Positions 43,757 through 53,152 of a DNA stretch of 64,000 nucleotides are shown here, piece after piece. Below the pieces are notes generated by a model that saw only the letters and a list, made by a program, of their open reading frames with translations, did not search any database and was not told where the DNA came from. This DNA comes from Rhizobium sp. Q54 (lineage in GTDB: Bacteria; Pseudomonadota; Alphaproteobacteria; SMXS01): NCBI GenBank assembly GCA_945907245.1, contig CAMDTB010000004.1, positions 19,663 to 83,662 of the forward strand. Direction: 5' to 3'. Position 1 is the stretch's first letter, and every line of letters starts with the position of its first letter. The position numbers and the translations under genes were made by a program.

Positions 43757-45279
43757 GACGGCGCCCGCGCGATGGAAGCGGCCAGCGCGGGCGCAATCGC
43801 CGACGCCTGCAGCGGGCCGTCATCCGACAGGTCCAGCGCTGTGACGGCGTGTCGCAGGGCGGCGATGTCGTCGGTGACGGTGATTTCCGCCCTGCCGCCC
43901 GCGAGCCGCAGCGGCGACAGGCGCTCGCCGGTGGCGAGGCGTGCCGGAAATCCAAAGGCGTTCTCGGCGAGGTGCAACTCGCCGCCATTCTTGCCGGATA
44001 GCACCGTCAGTCCCGAGAGCGGCGCGTAGCCCTTCAATACCAGTCGGGTGACAGCGCCACCGCCAGCCGCCGCGTAGCCCGACAGGCCGAACGATGGATC
44101 GACGCACTCGAAGCGCATTTCGCCGGCCGCATTCTCGACAATGCAGGCAGCCGCGAAGCTGACGCTGTGGCCGCCCTGCCCCGCCAGCACGGCCGCCAGC
44201 CGGGCGATGGCATCCGGCGCGAAGGACTCGCCGACAATCGCGACTGCCGTCGCCAGCACATCATCCGATGGCGCGGCCAGCAGGCGCGGCGGGCGCGGTG
44301 CGGCCGGGTCGTAGACGCCTTCAGGCTCTACGACCTCCATGGGCTTCACGCCGGCGTCGAGTTCGATCAGCGGATTGCGGTCGGGCAGGCTGGGATTGGG
44401 CACCGCCAGTCCGGCGGGCGCCAGCGTCGCGACGGCAGCGTGGAGGGCTTTCGCCAGATCCGCGTCCTCGACCGCTTGCCACGGGCCGCGCGATCCGCCG
44501 AGCCGCCAGCGCAGCGCCGCGAGCAGCAGCCGGGCGCGGCAATCGGCGGGCTTCATGGCCGTTGCGGCGGCGCAGACCCGTTGCCAGTAGAATTGGGCGA
44601 GGCTCAACCGGTTGGCGCGCAACACCGCCTGGTCCAGCGCGTCGGGCTCGTCGATGCCGCGTTTCACGGGCACCCCATGAAATGCCGCGCCCAGCCCGGC
44701 CATCCGCGCGGCGATGCCGGGATTGGCGTTGGTCTCGTTCCACTGGGCGATGGGAAAGATCGGGCCGTGGCCCTGATGGCAGCTGGTGCACAATTCCCGG
44801 TCGGCGTATTCGACCAGCGGCTGGCGCGCATCCGTGTAGTTGCTGACCACCTGGAATTCGAAGCGGCCGGCCGACTCGTTGTAGCTGATCACCTCCATGG
44901 ACGCCGATGCCGGCTGGTAGCCGATGAACAGCCGGTCCTTCAGATAGGACACGGCCCTTTCACCCGCCGCATCGACGCCCAGCACCACGCGCGGCGAAGC
45001 GAAATAGTCGGGGTCCGCCGACAGCCGCTGCAGCGAACGGCCCAGCGGGATCAACACCGCCCGCGGCCGCACGCCGCCATTCCGCTGCTCGATGGCGGCG
45101 CTCAGCCGCGTGAACGGATAGGGCAAATCGTAGGTTCCGCCAGGCTTGAACAGTTCATCGAAGAGCGACCGCCCGGGCGCGGGCTGCGTCTCGCCGGGCC
45201 GCGCCGGATCGGCCAGCAACAGCGGCGCAGCGCGGGAGACGGAAGGCATTGCCAGGATCGTGGCGATTGCAGCAGCCAT
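43753..45279 (-). CDS. Periplasmic mono-heme cytochrome-like protein
   Basis: A 508-residue exported protein. The signal peptide is at about residues 1-18 (ILAMPSVSRA), and a single haem motif CTSCH lies at 164-168, followed by QGHGPIFPIAQW. The remaining 300 residues have no recognised domain. The start at 45279 has GGAGGAGG upstream; ATG 45318 would put an atypical Gly-rich leader before the signal peptide. It is the third gene of the operon and joins the next by a four-base overlap. Confidence 0.78.
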   Translation of the reverse strand: MAAAIATILAMPSVSRAAPLLLADPARPGETQPAPGRSLFDELFKPGGTYDLPYPFTRLSAAIEQRNGGVRPRAVLIPLGRSLQRLSADPDYFASPRVVLGVDAAGERAVSYLKDRLFIGYQPASASMEVISYNESAGRFEFQVVSNYTDARQPLVEYADRELCTSCHQGHGPIFPIAQWNETNANPGIAARMAGLGAAFHGVPVKRGIDEPDALDQAVLRANRLSLAQFYWQRVCAAATAMKPADCRARLLLAALRWRLGGSRGPWQAVEDADLAKALHAAVATLAPAGLAVPNPSLPDRNPLIELDAGVKPMEVVEPEGVYDPAAPRPPRLLAAPSDDVLATAVAIVGESFAPDAIARLAAVLAGQGGHSVSFAAACIVENAAGEMRFECVDPSFGLSGYAAAGGGAVTRLVLKGYAPLSGLTVLSGKNGGELHLAENAFGFPARLATGERLSPLRLAGGRAEITVTDDIAALRHAVTALDLSDDGPLQASAIAPALAASIARAPS

Positions 45280-45324
45280 CGGCAAACCTCCTCCCGTCCC
45301 CTTTGCCGCCCCCTTCATGGCCGG

Positions 45325-46242
45325 TCAGTTCTGACCGGCCTGCGCAACCTGTTCGCCGGCCCAGCAGTCCTCCTTGATGAGTGCGCCGTCGCGGAACGCC
45401 TTCTCGCCCGCCTTGGCGTCGGCCTCGTTGTAGACGGTGAAGTTCAGCAGGAAGATCCGGTTCATGTAGGCGCGGCCCAGATAGAAACCGGGCCGGACCA
45501 TGCGCACCTCGTCGCGCACCCTCAGGCCGTTGCGGCCTGCCAGACTGTCCGGTCGCTCCTGGTAGCCCGCGATCTCGTCGCCATAGTTGTAGTCGACGAT
45601 GACGGACTCGCGCCGGCCGTCCAGCAGGCTCTGGCCGCAATAGAGCTTGGCCGGGAACATCAGGTAGACGGTGGTCTGCTTGTCGATCATGCCGAGCCAG
45701 CCCTTGCGGGCGATCTCGGTCTTCATCATCGCCTCCGGGTTGTCGATCAGCGCATCGAGCGATTTCGGGTCCTCGATGAAGTTCCGCAGCACGCCCTCCT
45801 CGCGGTAGAACATCTTGCCCTTCCACAAATGGCGGCCGACATTCTCCAGCGTCTTTACCTTGGTGTCGGCGATGCGCCCGCCGATGCCGCCAACGATCTC
45901 GTCCAGGCGGGATTTCAGGTCCTCGCCTCGGGCAAAGAACAGGTCGCCCTCATGGCCGCCGTTCGGGATCGGCCCGGCGGTCAGTCGGCCATAGATCTGG
46001 TCGATTTCCTCCTGGGTGAAACTCTTCAGGTTCTCCGGCGTCAGCGCCAGCCGCTGTTCGCGGCTGAGCGGGTAGTCATGCTCGACCCGGGCCATGTCGG
46101 TGTAGAACACCTTGGTGGGATTGTCCGGGTCGCGCAGGCTGGTGTCGGTGGGCGCGAACGGGAGGTCGGGCTTCCTGTCGCAGGCGGCGAGGCCGGCGGC
46201 GGCCAGCGACAGGACGACGGCAGTACGGATGAGCGCGTGCAT
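45325..46242 (-). CDS. Periplasmic lipoprotein of the cytochrome operon
   Basis: A 305-residue lipoprotein with hydrophobic signal and lipobox AGLAACDRK (Cys near residue 20). There is no haem motif. Mature segments include FYTDMARVEHDYPLSREQRLALTPENLK near residue 50 and FPAKLYCGQSLLDGRRE near 190. Start at ATG 46242 is favoured by AGGAGG seven bases upstream; the GTG at 46257 overlaps the previous stop. I do not recognise the family. Its fixed place inside the operon suggests an accessory or scaffold role for the cytochromes. Confidence 0.72.
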   Translation of the reverse strand: MHALIRTAVVLSLAAAGLAACDRKPDLPFAPTDTSLRDPDNPTKVFYTDMARVEHDYPLSREQRLALTPENLKSFTQEEIDQIYGRLTAGPIPNGGHEGDLFFARGEDLKSRLDEIVGGIGGRIADTKVKTLENVGRHLWKGKMFYREEGVLRNFIEDPKSLDALIDNPEAMMKTEIARKGWLGMIDKQTTVYLMFPAKLYCGQSLLDGRRESVIVDYNYGDEIAGYQERPDSLAGRNGLRVRDEVRMVRPGFYLGRAYMNRIFLLNFTVYNEADAKAGEKAFRDGALIKEDCWAGEQVAQAGQN

Positions 46243-46253
46243 GGCCGGCCTCC

Positions 46254-48689
46254 TCACAACGTCGCCATGAAGGCGATCAGCGCCTTCTTGTCGGTGGGCG
46301 ACAGGTCCTCGCCGAAGCGGTGGCCCTTGTTCTCGACCCGGTCGAGCACGTTCGAATAGTAGCGTTGCACGAAGGTGTTGGGATCGCCGGTGATGTCGAC
46401 GATAGCCTTCTCCCGCTCCCGCAGCAGCCGGTCGCGCAGTTCCTTGAGCCCGGTCTTCAGGTCGGCGTATTGCGCCGGCGTCAGCACGCCCTTGTACTTG
46501 CCGTCCAGCTTGTCCCCGTGGCGCTCGAGCAGCACCATGTCGTGCATCAGATCCTTGTAGCGCAGGCTGTTCAGCGCCACGGCCGGGAAGCCCTTGGGGA
46601 TCTTCAGGGTCAGTCCCGTGGTGACGTCGCCGATCTTCAGCTCGGGCGCCACGTCGACGATGATGTCGTCCTGGGTGATGAACATCTTCGGCACCCGCGA
46701 CCCCGGGTTGAGCAGTTCCTCCATGGACGCCTTGTAGAGCCTGTAGCGGCCCTCGACCGACGGATCGAACGGCCAGCAGGCCGGCGGATTGGCCAGCGCC
46801 TTGCCGGCGGCGTCCACATAGGGCGAAGTGTAGAGGTCGTAGTCGGGATCGGTCGGCTTGCCGCAGATTTCGGGGCCGACGGCGTTGTTGTGCATGAACG
46901 GCGCATGCGCCCAGACGCTGAGCAGCGAGATGTTGCGGTAGTAGCCGCGGCCGTTGCCCTTCAGCAGTTCCTTCAGGTTGGGATCGGCCGTCCGCTGGTG
47001 CAGCGTGTTCGACGCATACTGCGCCCAGACCCGGCTCTCCATGTGGTTGGAGTGCAACGCACGGGCGTTGTAGGTGCCGACCTCGGAGGCGAGCGTCGGT
47101 TCTTCATTGCCGAGCCAGTCGACCCGTAGCGTCGGATCGGCCGGATCGACGGCGCGGAAATCGACGTTGTCGTAGGGTCCCTTCTGGCTGGAATGGCAGC
47201 GGGCGCAGCTCTGGGCGAACACCTTGCGGCCCTGGGTGACCGCGCCGGGGCCGAACTCACGCTCCAGCGCCACTTCCAGGTCGCGCTCGCTGCCCATGCC
47301 GCGCGCCTTGTAGAGGTCGGTCGGGCGCGCGGTGAGGAAGAACGCCACCACGTCGTCGAGCCGGTCCTCGATGGCGCGGAAGCTGGCGCAGTCGCGGCGG
47401 CACTGACCGATGTCGAACGGCGTCTGGCCGTAATTGCGCTGGGCTGGATCAATGGCGCGCAGGTCCGGGATATGGTTCATCCAGCACTGCTCGGCGCACG
47501 ACCCGATGTTGAAGTAAACCCGCTGGATGGCTTCGTTGTAGCCGATGGAGTCCTCGCCGCCCTTCAGGACGTGAGCGACCTTCTCGGACTTCAGCGACCG
47601 CTCCCAGCACTTGCCGGGCTTGCCCGGCTCGCACCAGCAGACCGCGGGATCAGCGCCCGAGGCGCAGGTCGAGGCCTTGCGCCACTTCAGCACCTCGTGG
47701 TCGTGCAGCGGCCGCTTCATGAAGTTGATGATGGCGTTCATGGTGCCCGGGTTGGAGGCCGTGTCCATCGGCAGCGCCGAGGTGTCGACCGTGCCGGGCC
47801 GCGCCCAGCCGATGAGCTGCCACTCCAGCCGGTGCTTCTCCATGCCCGAGGCGAGCAGCTGCGAGATGCGGCTGTACTGGTTGCCGACCAGGCCGTCGAT
47901 GTTCTCCCACTCGGGATGGTTGGGATCGGCGGGCGGATTCTCCGGCTTGTAGCTGATGTGGCAGGCGCCGCAGGCCATGCCGATGCGGAACGGCGGCTCG
48001 ATCGAGCCGTCGAACAGCCGGTTCATCCGGCTGTCCGCCTTGGCCGGGTCGTTCGACAGGAACTTCCGGTAGCCGTCCCATGACGCCAGCGAGCCGTTGA
48101 GCGCCTTCCATTTCTGGGCGTCGAAGCGCGGATTGGGGAATTTCCGCAACCCGAGCGCGCCGGTCGAGGTGCCGAACCGCAGGTCGCAGGCGCTCTGGCG
48201 CTGGTCCTTGGCGCCGTGCGGCGTCGACATGTTGTAGGGGCCGTCCTGGAACAGGCAGGCGGGATCCTTGTATCCCTCCTTGCCCACATGGTTCAGCAGG
48301 TCGGCGTCGCCCGGGCAGTAGGGGAAGCCATAGGTCTGCTCCAGGCTCTTGGCCGGGCAGTCGGCCTCGCCGGGAATGCAGCAATCGGGATCGGGAATGG
48401 CGCCCCAACCCTGGAACAGCTGGTCCTGATGCTCGGCCGCCAGCACCTTGTACCAGTCGATGGCGGCGCCGAGGCGCTGCGGATAGGCATAGGTGAAGAA
48501 GCGGTCGTTGAACGCGGTCGCGAAGAACCAGACCTCGCGCCCGGCCCGTTCGCTTTCCGTGTACGGGGCATTGGTGGCGACATAGTCGCCGCTGAGCATG
48601 CTCTGCGCCCGGGCCTCGCCCGAGACAGCCGCACCGAACATGAAAATCGCGGCCAGAGCCGCCATCAGCCGAAACCGACACCACTGCAT
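46254..48689 (-). CDS. Large periplasmic di-heme cytochrome c
   Basis: An 811-residue exported protein (signal peptide ends near GEARAQ). Haem motifs are CGACH (240-244) and CARCH (495-499). Between them is CAEQCWMNH (about 398-406), a cysteine-rich segment not of CxxCH type. It is cysteine-rich near residues 103-168, suggesting disulphides. A distal segment HAPFMHNNAVGPEICG is analogous to the LHNG motif of the smaller paralogues. ATG 48689 is supported by AGGGGA. First gene of the operon; about 320 bases upstream are free for a promoter. Confidence 0.85.
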   Translation of the reverse strand: MQWCRFRLMAALAAIFMFGAAVSGEARAQSMLSGDYVATNAPYTESERAGREVWFFATAFNDRFFTYAYPQRLGAAIDWYKVLAAEHQDQLFQGWGAIPDPDCCIPGEADCPAKSLEQTYGFPYCPGDADLLNHVGKEGYKDPACLFQDGPYNMSTPHGAKDQRQSACDLRFGTSTGALGLRKFPNPRFDAQKWKALNGSLASWDGYRKFLSNDPAKADSRMNRLFDGSIEPPFRIGMACGACHISYKPENPPADPNHPEWENIDGLVGNQYSRISQLLASGMEKHRLEWQLIGWARPGTVDTSALPMDTASNPGTMNAIINFMKRPLHDHEVLKWRKASTCASGADPAVCWCEPGKPGKCWERSLKSEKVAHVLKGGEDSIGYNEAIQRVYFNIGSCAEQCWMNHIPDLRAIDPAQRNYGQTPFDIGQCRRDCASFRAIEDRLDDVVAFFLTARPTDLYKARGMGSERDLEVALEREFGPGAVTQGRKVFAQSCARCHSSQKGPYDNVDFRAVDPADPTLRVDWLGNEEPTLASEVGTYNARALHSNHMESRVWAQYASNTLHQRTADPNLKELLKGNGRGYYRNISLLSVWAHAPFMHNNAVGPEICGKPTDPDYDLYTSPYVDAAGKALANPPACWPFDPSVEGRYRLYKASMEELLNPGSRVPKMFITQDDIIVDVAPELKIGDVTTGLTLKIPKGFPAVALNSLRYKDLMHDMVLLERHGDKLDGKYKGVLTPAQYADLKTGLKELRDRLLREREKAIVDITGDPNTFVQRYYSNVLDRVENKGHRFGEDLSPTDKKALIAFMATL

Positions 48690-49010
48690 TGCCCATCCCC
48701 TCGCGAGCGGCACTTCACAACGATGCTGGCCTCTAAGATGCGGGACCGGCCTGCTCTCCCCCCGGAGATGCCGGTCTAGGCAGCGCGTCGGCCCAATGCG
48801 AAATATCCGCCGCGCTGCAGGACGTCAGGTTACCACGTTTCGCGCCGCCGGAAAGAGGGATGTAAACGGTAAGACTATCGACCAGACGCCTCCGGTTCCA
48901 CGTGCGTCGGCAAGAAATGCGTGCGCCACTTCGCCACCGCCCGCGTTCTCCATGCCGGCTTCTCGGGCCATAACCTGCCGCCTCTGACCGCAACCAAAAA
49001 ATAGTTCAGA
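48690..49010. other. Gene-free region upstream of the cytochrome operon
   Basis: A stretch of 321 bases with no credible reading frame on either strand. It lies upstream of the operon start and downstream of the stop of the gene at 49011. It must hold the operon promoter, but I see no convincing -35/-10 pair, operator palindrome or terminator in it. Confidence 0.5.
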
Positions 49011-49496
49011 CTACTTGGCAGACGGATTGGCTGGTGGGTTCAACCCTGCCTCCTTGCCAATATCGGCCCACTTGGTCATATCGAAATGTTTACCGAAGTC
49101 AGACAATCCCGCGCTGACGCCAGGATCGTTCATGAGGCCCCGCATGGCGACCTGACCGAGCACGTTGAACGACGATTCCAGCGCGCTGCCTCCCTCATAT
49201 TTCATCGCCTCGACGGCTTCCGTTCGGCAATCGACGAAGACGAGGCGCTCCATCATCGCGGCAGCCGCCTTGTTGGTTGCATCGCGCTGTTCGGGCGTGA
49301 TCGTGGCATAAGGCTCTACGTCAGGGTGAAGGGCCATGGCCTGAAATACCCATTCCACCAACCTGGACTGATCCTTGGCACTCGACGATTTGACGAGGCA
49401 CTTTCCCAGGTCATCCGTATACACCCCTGCCATCGCCACGGAACTGTACATATGGAAAAACAACAATCCTATTAAAATCCGAACTTTACGCACCAT
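49011..49496 (-). CDS. Small secreted protein of unknown function
   Basis: A 161-residue protein with a signal peptide (LIGLLFFHMYSSVAMA, cleavage near residue 23). The mature part has two cysteines (DLGKCLVKSS, VFVDCRTEA), probably a disulphide, and a helical pattern around an ATITPEQRDATNKAAAAMMERL segment. The region is more AT-rich than its surroundings. It ends about 320 bases before the cytochrome operon start. No family recognised. Confidence 0.65.
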   Translation of the reverse strand: MVRKVRILIGLLFFHMYSSVAMAGVYTDDLGKCLVKSSSAKDQSRLVEWVFQAMALHPDVEPYATITPEQRDATNKAAAAMMERLVFVDCRTEAVEAMKYEGGSALESSFNVLGQVAMRGLMNDPGVSAGLSDFGKHFDMTKWADIGKEAGLNPPANPSAK

Positions 49497-49610
49497 TCTA
49501 CACCCACTCTATGAAGATATAGCCATTGTTGATCGCGTTCAAACCACGGGTGCAACAACCCGTAAACTGCAGACGTCAGGCAGAGTACACCAGCTGTTCG
49601 TGAACATCTC

Positions 49611-49627
49611 CAGTGTTTGGAACACTG
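49611..49627. promoter_or_regulatory. Short inverted repeat upstream of the PNPOx-like gene
   Basis: CAGTGTT-TGG-AACACTG has perfect 7-bp arms and lies about 150 bases before the ATG at 49780. It could be an operator. No regulator gene is adjacent, so this is weak. Confidence 0.3.
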
Positions 49628-49779
49628 TCCTGCTGGGACCACACCTTTCAACTGATCCCCAAGCCCTGATCTCTCGCTATTCCGATCCCTTGAAAATGCG
49701 ATGGCTATCCCGCGCAGACCAGGCCGGAACCAACCGGCGGTTAAGCCGTTGCTCCTACTCACAACACAAGGAGAGAACG

Positions 49780-50256
49780 ATGTCGGATCAGCAAGAACTA
49801 TGGGATCTGCTCGACGATTTCGCGTTCTGCATGGCGACGACCCATGACGGCGACACCATGCGCTCGCGGCCCATGTCGCCGAGAGCGGACAAGGATGCCG
49901 GCGTCATCCGCTTCCTGGTCGAGAACGCCACTTCGATGACGGCGCAACTCGAGCAGGACCAGGACATCCTTCTTGCCTTCATCGCCCCCACCGACCGGAA
50001 CTTCATCTCGGTTTCCGGCCGGGCGTCGGTCAGCACTGATCGCGGCCTGATCAAGGACCTCTGGAACAAGGCGGCTGACGCCTGGTTCGTCGGCGGACCC
50101 GAGCGCGCCAATGTGGTCGCGGTCACCGTGACGCCGTCCTACGCCGAGTTCTGGGACGGCACGAGCAGCAACATCAAGACCATGTGGGAAATGGCCAAGG
50201 CGCGCGGCAAGGACCGCAAGCCAGACCTTACCGAACACAAGAAACTTAATTTGTAG
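49780..50256 (+). CDS. Pyridoxamine 5'-phosphate oxidase-fold protein (general stress protein 26-like)
   Basis: A 158-residue flavin-binding split-barrel protein. It has the family's ELWDLLDDFAFCMATTHDGDTMRSRPM start, an internal LLAFIAPTDRNFISVSGRASV strand pair, and a C-terminal YAEFWDG segment typical of GSP26-like members. AGGAGAG precedes the ATG. FMN or other flavin binding is expected; the physiological role is unknown. Confidence 0.85.
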   Translation: MSDQQELWDLLDDFAFCMATTHDGDTMRSRPMSPRADKDAGVIRFLVENATSMTAQLEQDQDILLAFIAPTDRNFISVSGRASVSTDRGLIKDLWNKAADAWFVGGPERANVVAVTVTPSYAEFWDGTSSNIKTMWEMAKARGKDRKPDLTEHKKLNL

Positions 50257-50346
50257 GTTGCCGCTCCCGTCACGGCGGGTCGCCTTGTGTTGGATCCTGG
50301 TATGCGAGTAGTTCGATTTTGAATTGAATTGGCATATCATGATGCC

Positions 50347-50859
50347 ATGGTCAGGGTAGCGGTCGTCGGCAATGTGGGTGGTGGCAAGTCCACGCTTTCG
50401 CGCCGCCTCAGTGCGGCGCGATCGCTGCCCTATTTCTCCGTTGATATCCTGCGGTGGGCCGACAACGGGCGGTATGTCAGGGACGACGAGTTCGTCGAGA
50501 TCCACGCATCGCTCCTGGCCCGGGGTACCTGGATCATCGATGGCCTTGGCCCCTGGCGCACCATCGAGACACGTTTCGACGCGGCCGACACCATCGTCAT
50601 GATCGACCTTCCGCTATGGCTTCATTGCTGGCGGTGGACGAAGCGCCAGGTCGGGAGGCTGTTCCTCGGAACGCCGGTCGCACCCGCGGATTGGCCAGCT
50701 CGAACTCGCCCATTGAGCGTTGTGCGTCTCGTCTGGGATGGACATCGCCTTGAGCGTCCCAGGCTGCTGGCGGCACTTGAATCGCGCCGGTCCGCCAAGA
50801 CCGTTTTCCATTTGCGGACACCGCGCGACATCGACGATTTCCTCGCGCGCTTCGCCTAG
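50347..50859 (+). CDS. P-loop kinase, adenylate-kinase-like
   Basis: A 170-residue nucleotide-binding protein of the small P-loop kinase group. Walker A is GNVGGGKST (residues 8-16). A Walker-B-like IVMIDLPLW lies near residue 83, and a LID-like basic segment (RWTKRQVGRL) follows. The ATG at 50347 has no clear ribosome-binding site. Substrate unknown; related proteins are often annotated adenylate kinases or topology-modulation proteins. Confidence 0.72.
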   Translation: MVRVAVVGNVGGGKSTLSRRLSAARSLPYFSVDILRWADNGRYVRDDEFVEIHASLLARGTWIIDGLGPWRTIETRFDAADTIVMIDLPLWLHCWRWTKRQVGRLFLGTPVAPADWPARTRPLSVVRLVWDGHRLERPRLLAALESRRSAKTVFHLRTPRDIDDFLARFA

Positions 50860-50903
50860 CGCCGCTGGGCGCACCCGCGTTCGCGCAGGGCGACTGCCCC
50901 GAT

Positions 50904-53021
50904 TTAGCGCGCGACGGTTACCTCGACGGAAATACCGGTCATATGGGCCTGGTTGGACACCGGCTCGAACGTGCCCGGTCCGGACGGCAGCAGCGCGTTG
51001 GCGTTGACGCCGGCGGTGGCGCTGGCGACCCGCATGCCCGCCGCGGTGCCGTGGCCCCAGCCATGGTTGATCGCGACCACGCCCGGCATCATGTCGGCGT
51101 CGAACTTCAGCTCGATGTCCCGCTCGCCCCATTGCGACCGCACATTCACTTTTGCGCCATCGAGGAGTTGCCGGGACCTGGCGTCGTCCGGATGCATCAG
51201 CAGGAAGTTGCGGTCCCTGCCCTTGCGCTTCATCCGCGGCAGGTTGGCGTACCAGGTGTTCATCATGTAGCCGTCGCGGCGGGTGATCAGCTTGAGCTGG
51301 CCGCGCGGTTCGGCGTCGAGCTCGCGGAAGATCGCCTCCATCCGCTCGCGGGCTACGGCGAGCATGGGCGGGAAGCACTCCACCCGCTTGTCCTCGGTCT
51401 GGATGACGCTGTCGAAGAATGCCTCAGGGTCGGGCTGGGCGAGCACGATCACCTCGTCGCGCCTCAACTCGTCCATCGAATGGCCGCTGGAGCGCAGCAT
51501 GGCGTTCATCCGGCCCCAGAGATCCGGGTGGTCTCCCTCGTCGAGGATTGAAGGCAGGCCCATGCGCCGGGCCAGCTGGCCATAGATCCACCATTCCGGC
51601 TTCCGCTCGAACGCCGGCGCGACGACGGCGTCGGTATATTGCACGAAGGGCTGGTGCTGCAGCCCGATACCCAGCGCGTTGACGTCCTCGCGCTCGAACG
51701 CCCCGGCGGCGGGCAGGACGTAATGCGCCATCTCGGCCGTCGGGCTGCGGTAGATGTCGACGCAGACCAGCAGCTCCAGCGACTCCAGCGCCCGGCGGGT
51801 TCGCGCCTCGCCGCCCACCGACAGCACCGGATTGCCCGCGTTGACGATCATGGCGCGGATCGGGTCCCCCTCATCCAGGATCATGTCGGCCATCAGCACG
51901 CCGGGCAGGGTGATGCCGACGCCGCCGGGCTTACGAACCGCGCCGAACGGCGTGTCCAGGTACTCGGCCTCGTCAGTGCTGCCGCGGCCCGCCGACGCGC
52001 TGCGGGTATAGAAGCCGGGCGAGAAGATGTTGCCGCCTTTGCGGCCCAGATTGCCGGTGACGAAGGCCAGCATGTTCATCAGCCAGTAGGCCTGCGTGCC
52101 CTGCCGGCCCATGTTGACGCCGGTGGCGATATGGATGCCGGCGCTGGCTGCCGCCGCGTAGTCGCGGGCCAGCGCGCGGATGGTGCCGGCGTCGATGCCG
52201 GTGATGCCCGCGACACGCTCGGCGGGATAAGCCGCCACGAAGGCGCGCAGCTCATCGACATTCCGGCCGTGCCGGGCGACCGCATCGGCGTCGAAACCCA
52301 CGGTACTGTCGATCTCGTGCAGCATGGCCGCCATCAGGTAGGCGTCGGTGTCGGGGCGGATGTGGAGCACCTTGCCGGCGAAGCGGGCGGTCTCGATGGT
52401 GCGCGGGTTGACATAGACGATCCGCGCGCCGCGCGCCTCGGCCTCACGCAAGACGCCGACCGGATCGGCGATCGACATGTAGGTCATGTGGCTGACCGCC
52501 GGGTTCTCGCCGAAGATCAGCAGGAAATCCGTGTGGGCGATGTCCGGGATGGTGTGGACCGTGCGGCTGCCGAAACTGGCCTCGGCCCCGACCGGCTTGT
52601 TGGCCGCGTCCTGGGTGCCCGAGCTGAACATGCGGACGTCGCCCAGACCGGCCATGAAGCTGCCCCAGGCCGGTCCGAACAACGCATTGAACGCGGACGG
52701 ATTGCCCCGGTAGCCGGCAATCGCCCGCGCGCCGTCCCGGGCGATGATGCGCTGCAGGCCGGTGGCGATCCCGTCCAGCGCTTCGTCCCAGGAAATTTCC
52801 TCGAACTTGCCGGGGCCAACCCGCCTCAGCGGGACGTTCAGCCGGTCCGGATCGTTGTGGATGTCGAGGCCGTAGATGCCCTTGTGGCAGACGAAGCCTT
52901 TGGTGACCGGATGCTCGCGGTCAGGCTGCAGCGCCGTCAGCCTGCCGTCCTCGACGGTGGCGATCATGCCGCAGGACGGCTCGCAGACTCGGCAGAAGGT
53001 CCGCTTGTGCTGGATGGTCAT
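50904..53021 (-). CDS. Molybdopterin-dependent oxidoreductase
   Basis: A 705-residue molybdenum enzyme of the DMSO-reductase superfamily. An N-terminal 4Fe-4S site is formed by Cys10, Cys13, Cys17 and Cys45 (CRVCEPSCG...FVCHKG). Molybdopterin-binding segments follow (NPAVSHMTYMS, NAGNPVLSVGGEA), and a C-terminal molydopterin-dinucleotide-binding domain (LMHPDDARSRQLLDGAKVNV) closes it. There is no Tat signal, so it is cytoplasmic. Start at ATG 53021 behind AAGGG. Substrate unknown; divergent from the GMC oxidoreductase. Confidence 0.88.
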   Translation of the reverse strand: MTIQHKRTFCRVCEPSCGMIATVEDGRLTALQPDREHPVTKGFVCHKGIYGLDIHNDPDRLNVPLRRVGPGKFEEISWDEALDGIATGLQRIIARDGARAIAGYRGNPSAFNALFGPAWGSFMAGLGDVRMFSSGTQDAANKPVGAEASFGSRTVHTIPDIAHTDFLLIFGENPAVSHMTYMSIADPVGVLREAEARGARIVYVNPRTIETARFAGKVLHIRPDTDAYLMAAMLHEIDSTVGFDADAVARHGRNVDELRAFVAAYPAERVAGITGIDAGTIRALARDYAAAASAGIHIATGVNMGRQGTQAYWLMNMLAFVTGNLGRKGGNIFSPGFYTRSASAGRGSTDEAEYLDTPFGAVRKPGGVGITLPGVLMADMILDEGDPIRAMIVNAGNPVLSVGGEARTRRALESLELLVCVDIYRSPTAEMAHYVLPAAGAFEREDVNALGIGLQHQPFVQYTDAVVAPAFERKPEWWIYGQLARRMGLPSILDEGDHPDLWGRMNAMLRSSGHSMDELRRDEVIVLAQPDPEAFFDSVIQTEDKRVECFPPMLAVARERMEAIFRELDAEPRGQLKLITRRDGYMMNTWYANLPRMKRKGRDRNFLLMHPDDARSRQLLDGAKVNVRSQWGERDIELKFDADMMPGVVAINHGWGHGTAAGMRVASATAGVNANALLPSGPGTFEPVSNQAHMTGISVEVTVAR

Positions 53022-53152
53022 GACCCTTTTCCCCGTTCTGCCGTCCGGCCCCGAGCTTACCGACCCGCATGTTCGGTGCAAAGCCGCAGTTGCCGCCTGC
53101 CCGCAACACGGTACTGTAACGATGCAACGAACGGGCGGGGCTGCGGGAGCAG

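Noticed and set aside
41945..46359. Two very long plus-strand frames (694 and 730 codons) across the cytochrome operon
   Set aside because: The minus-strand genes carry haem motifs, signal peptides and ribosome sites; these plus-strand frames have none.
48598..48993. Short frames on both strands over the cytochrome leader region
   Set aside because: Arg/Pro-rich translations, no ribosome-binding sites, no family resemblance.
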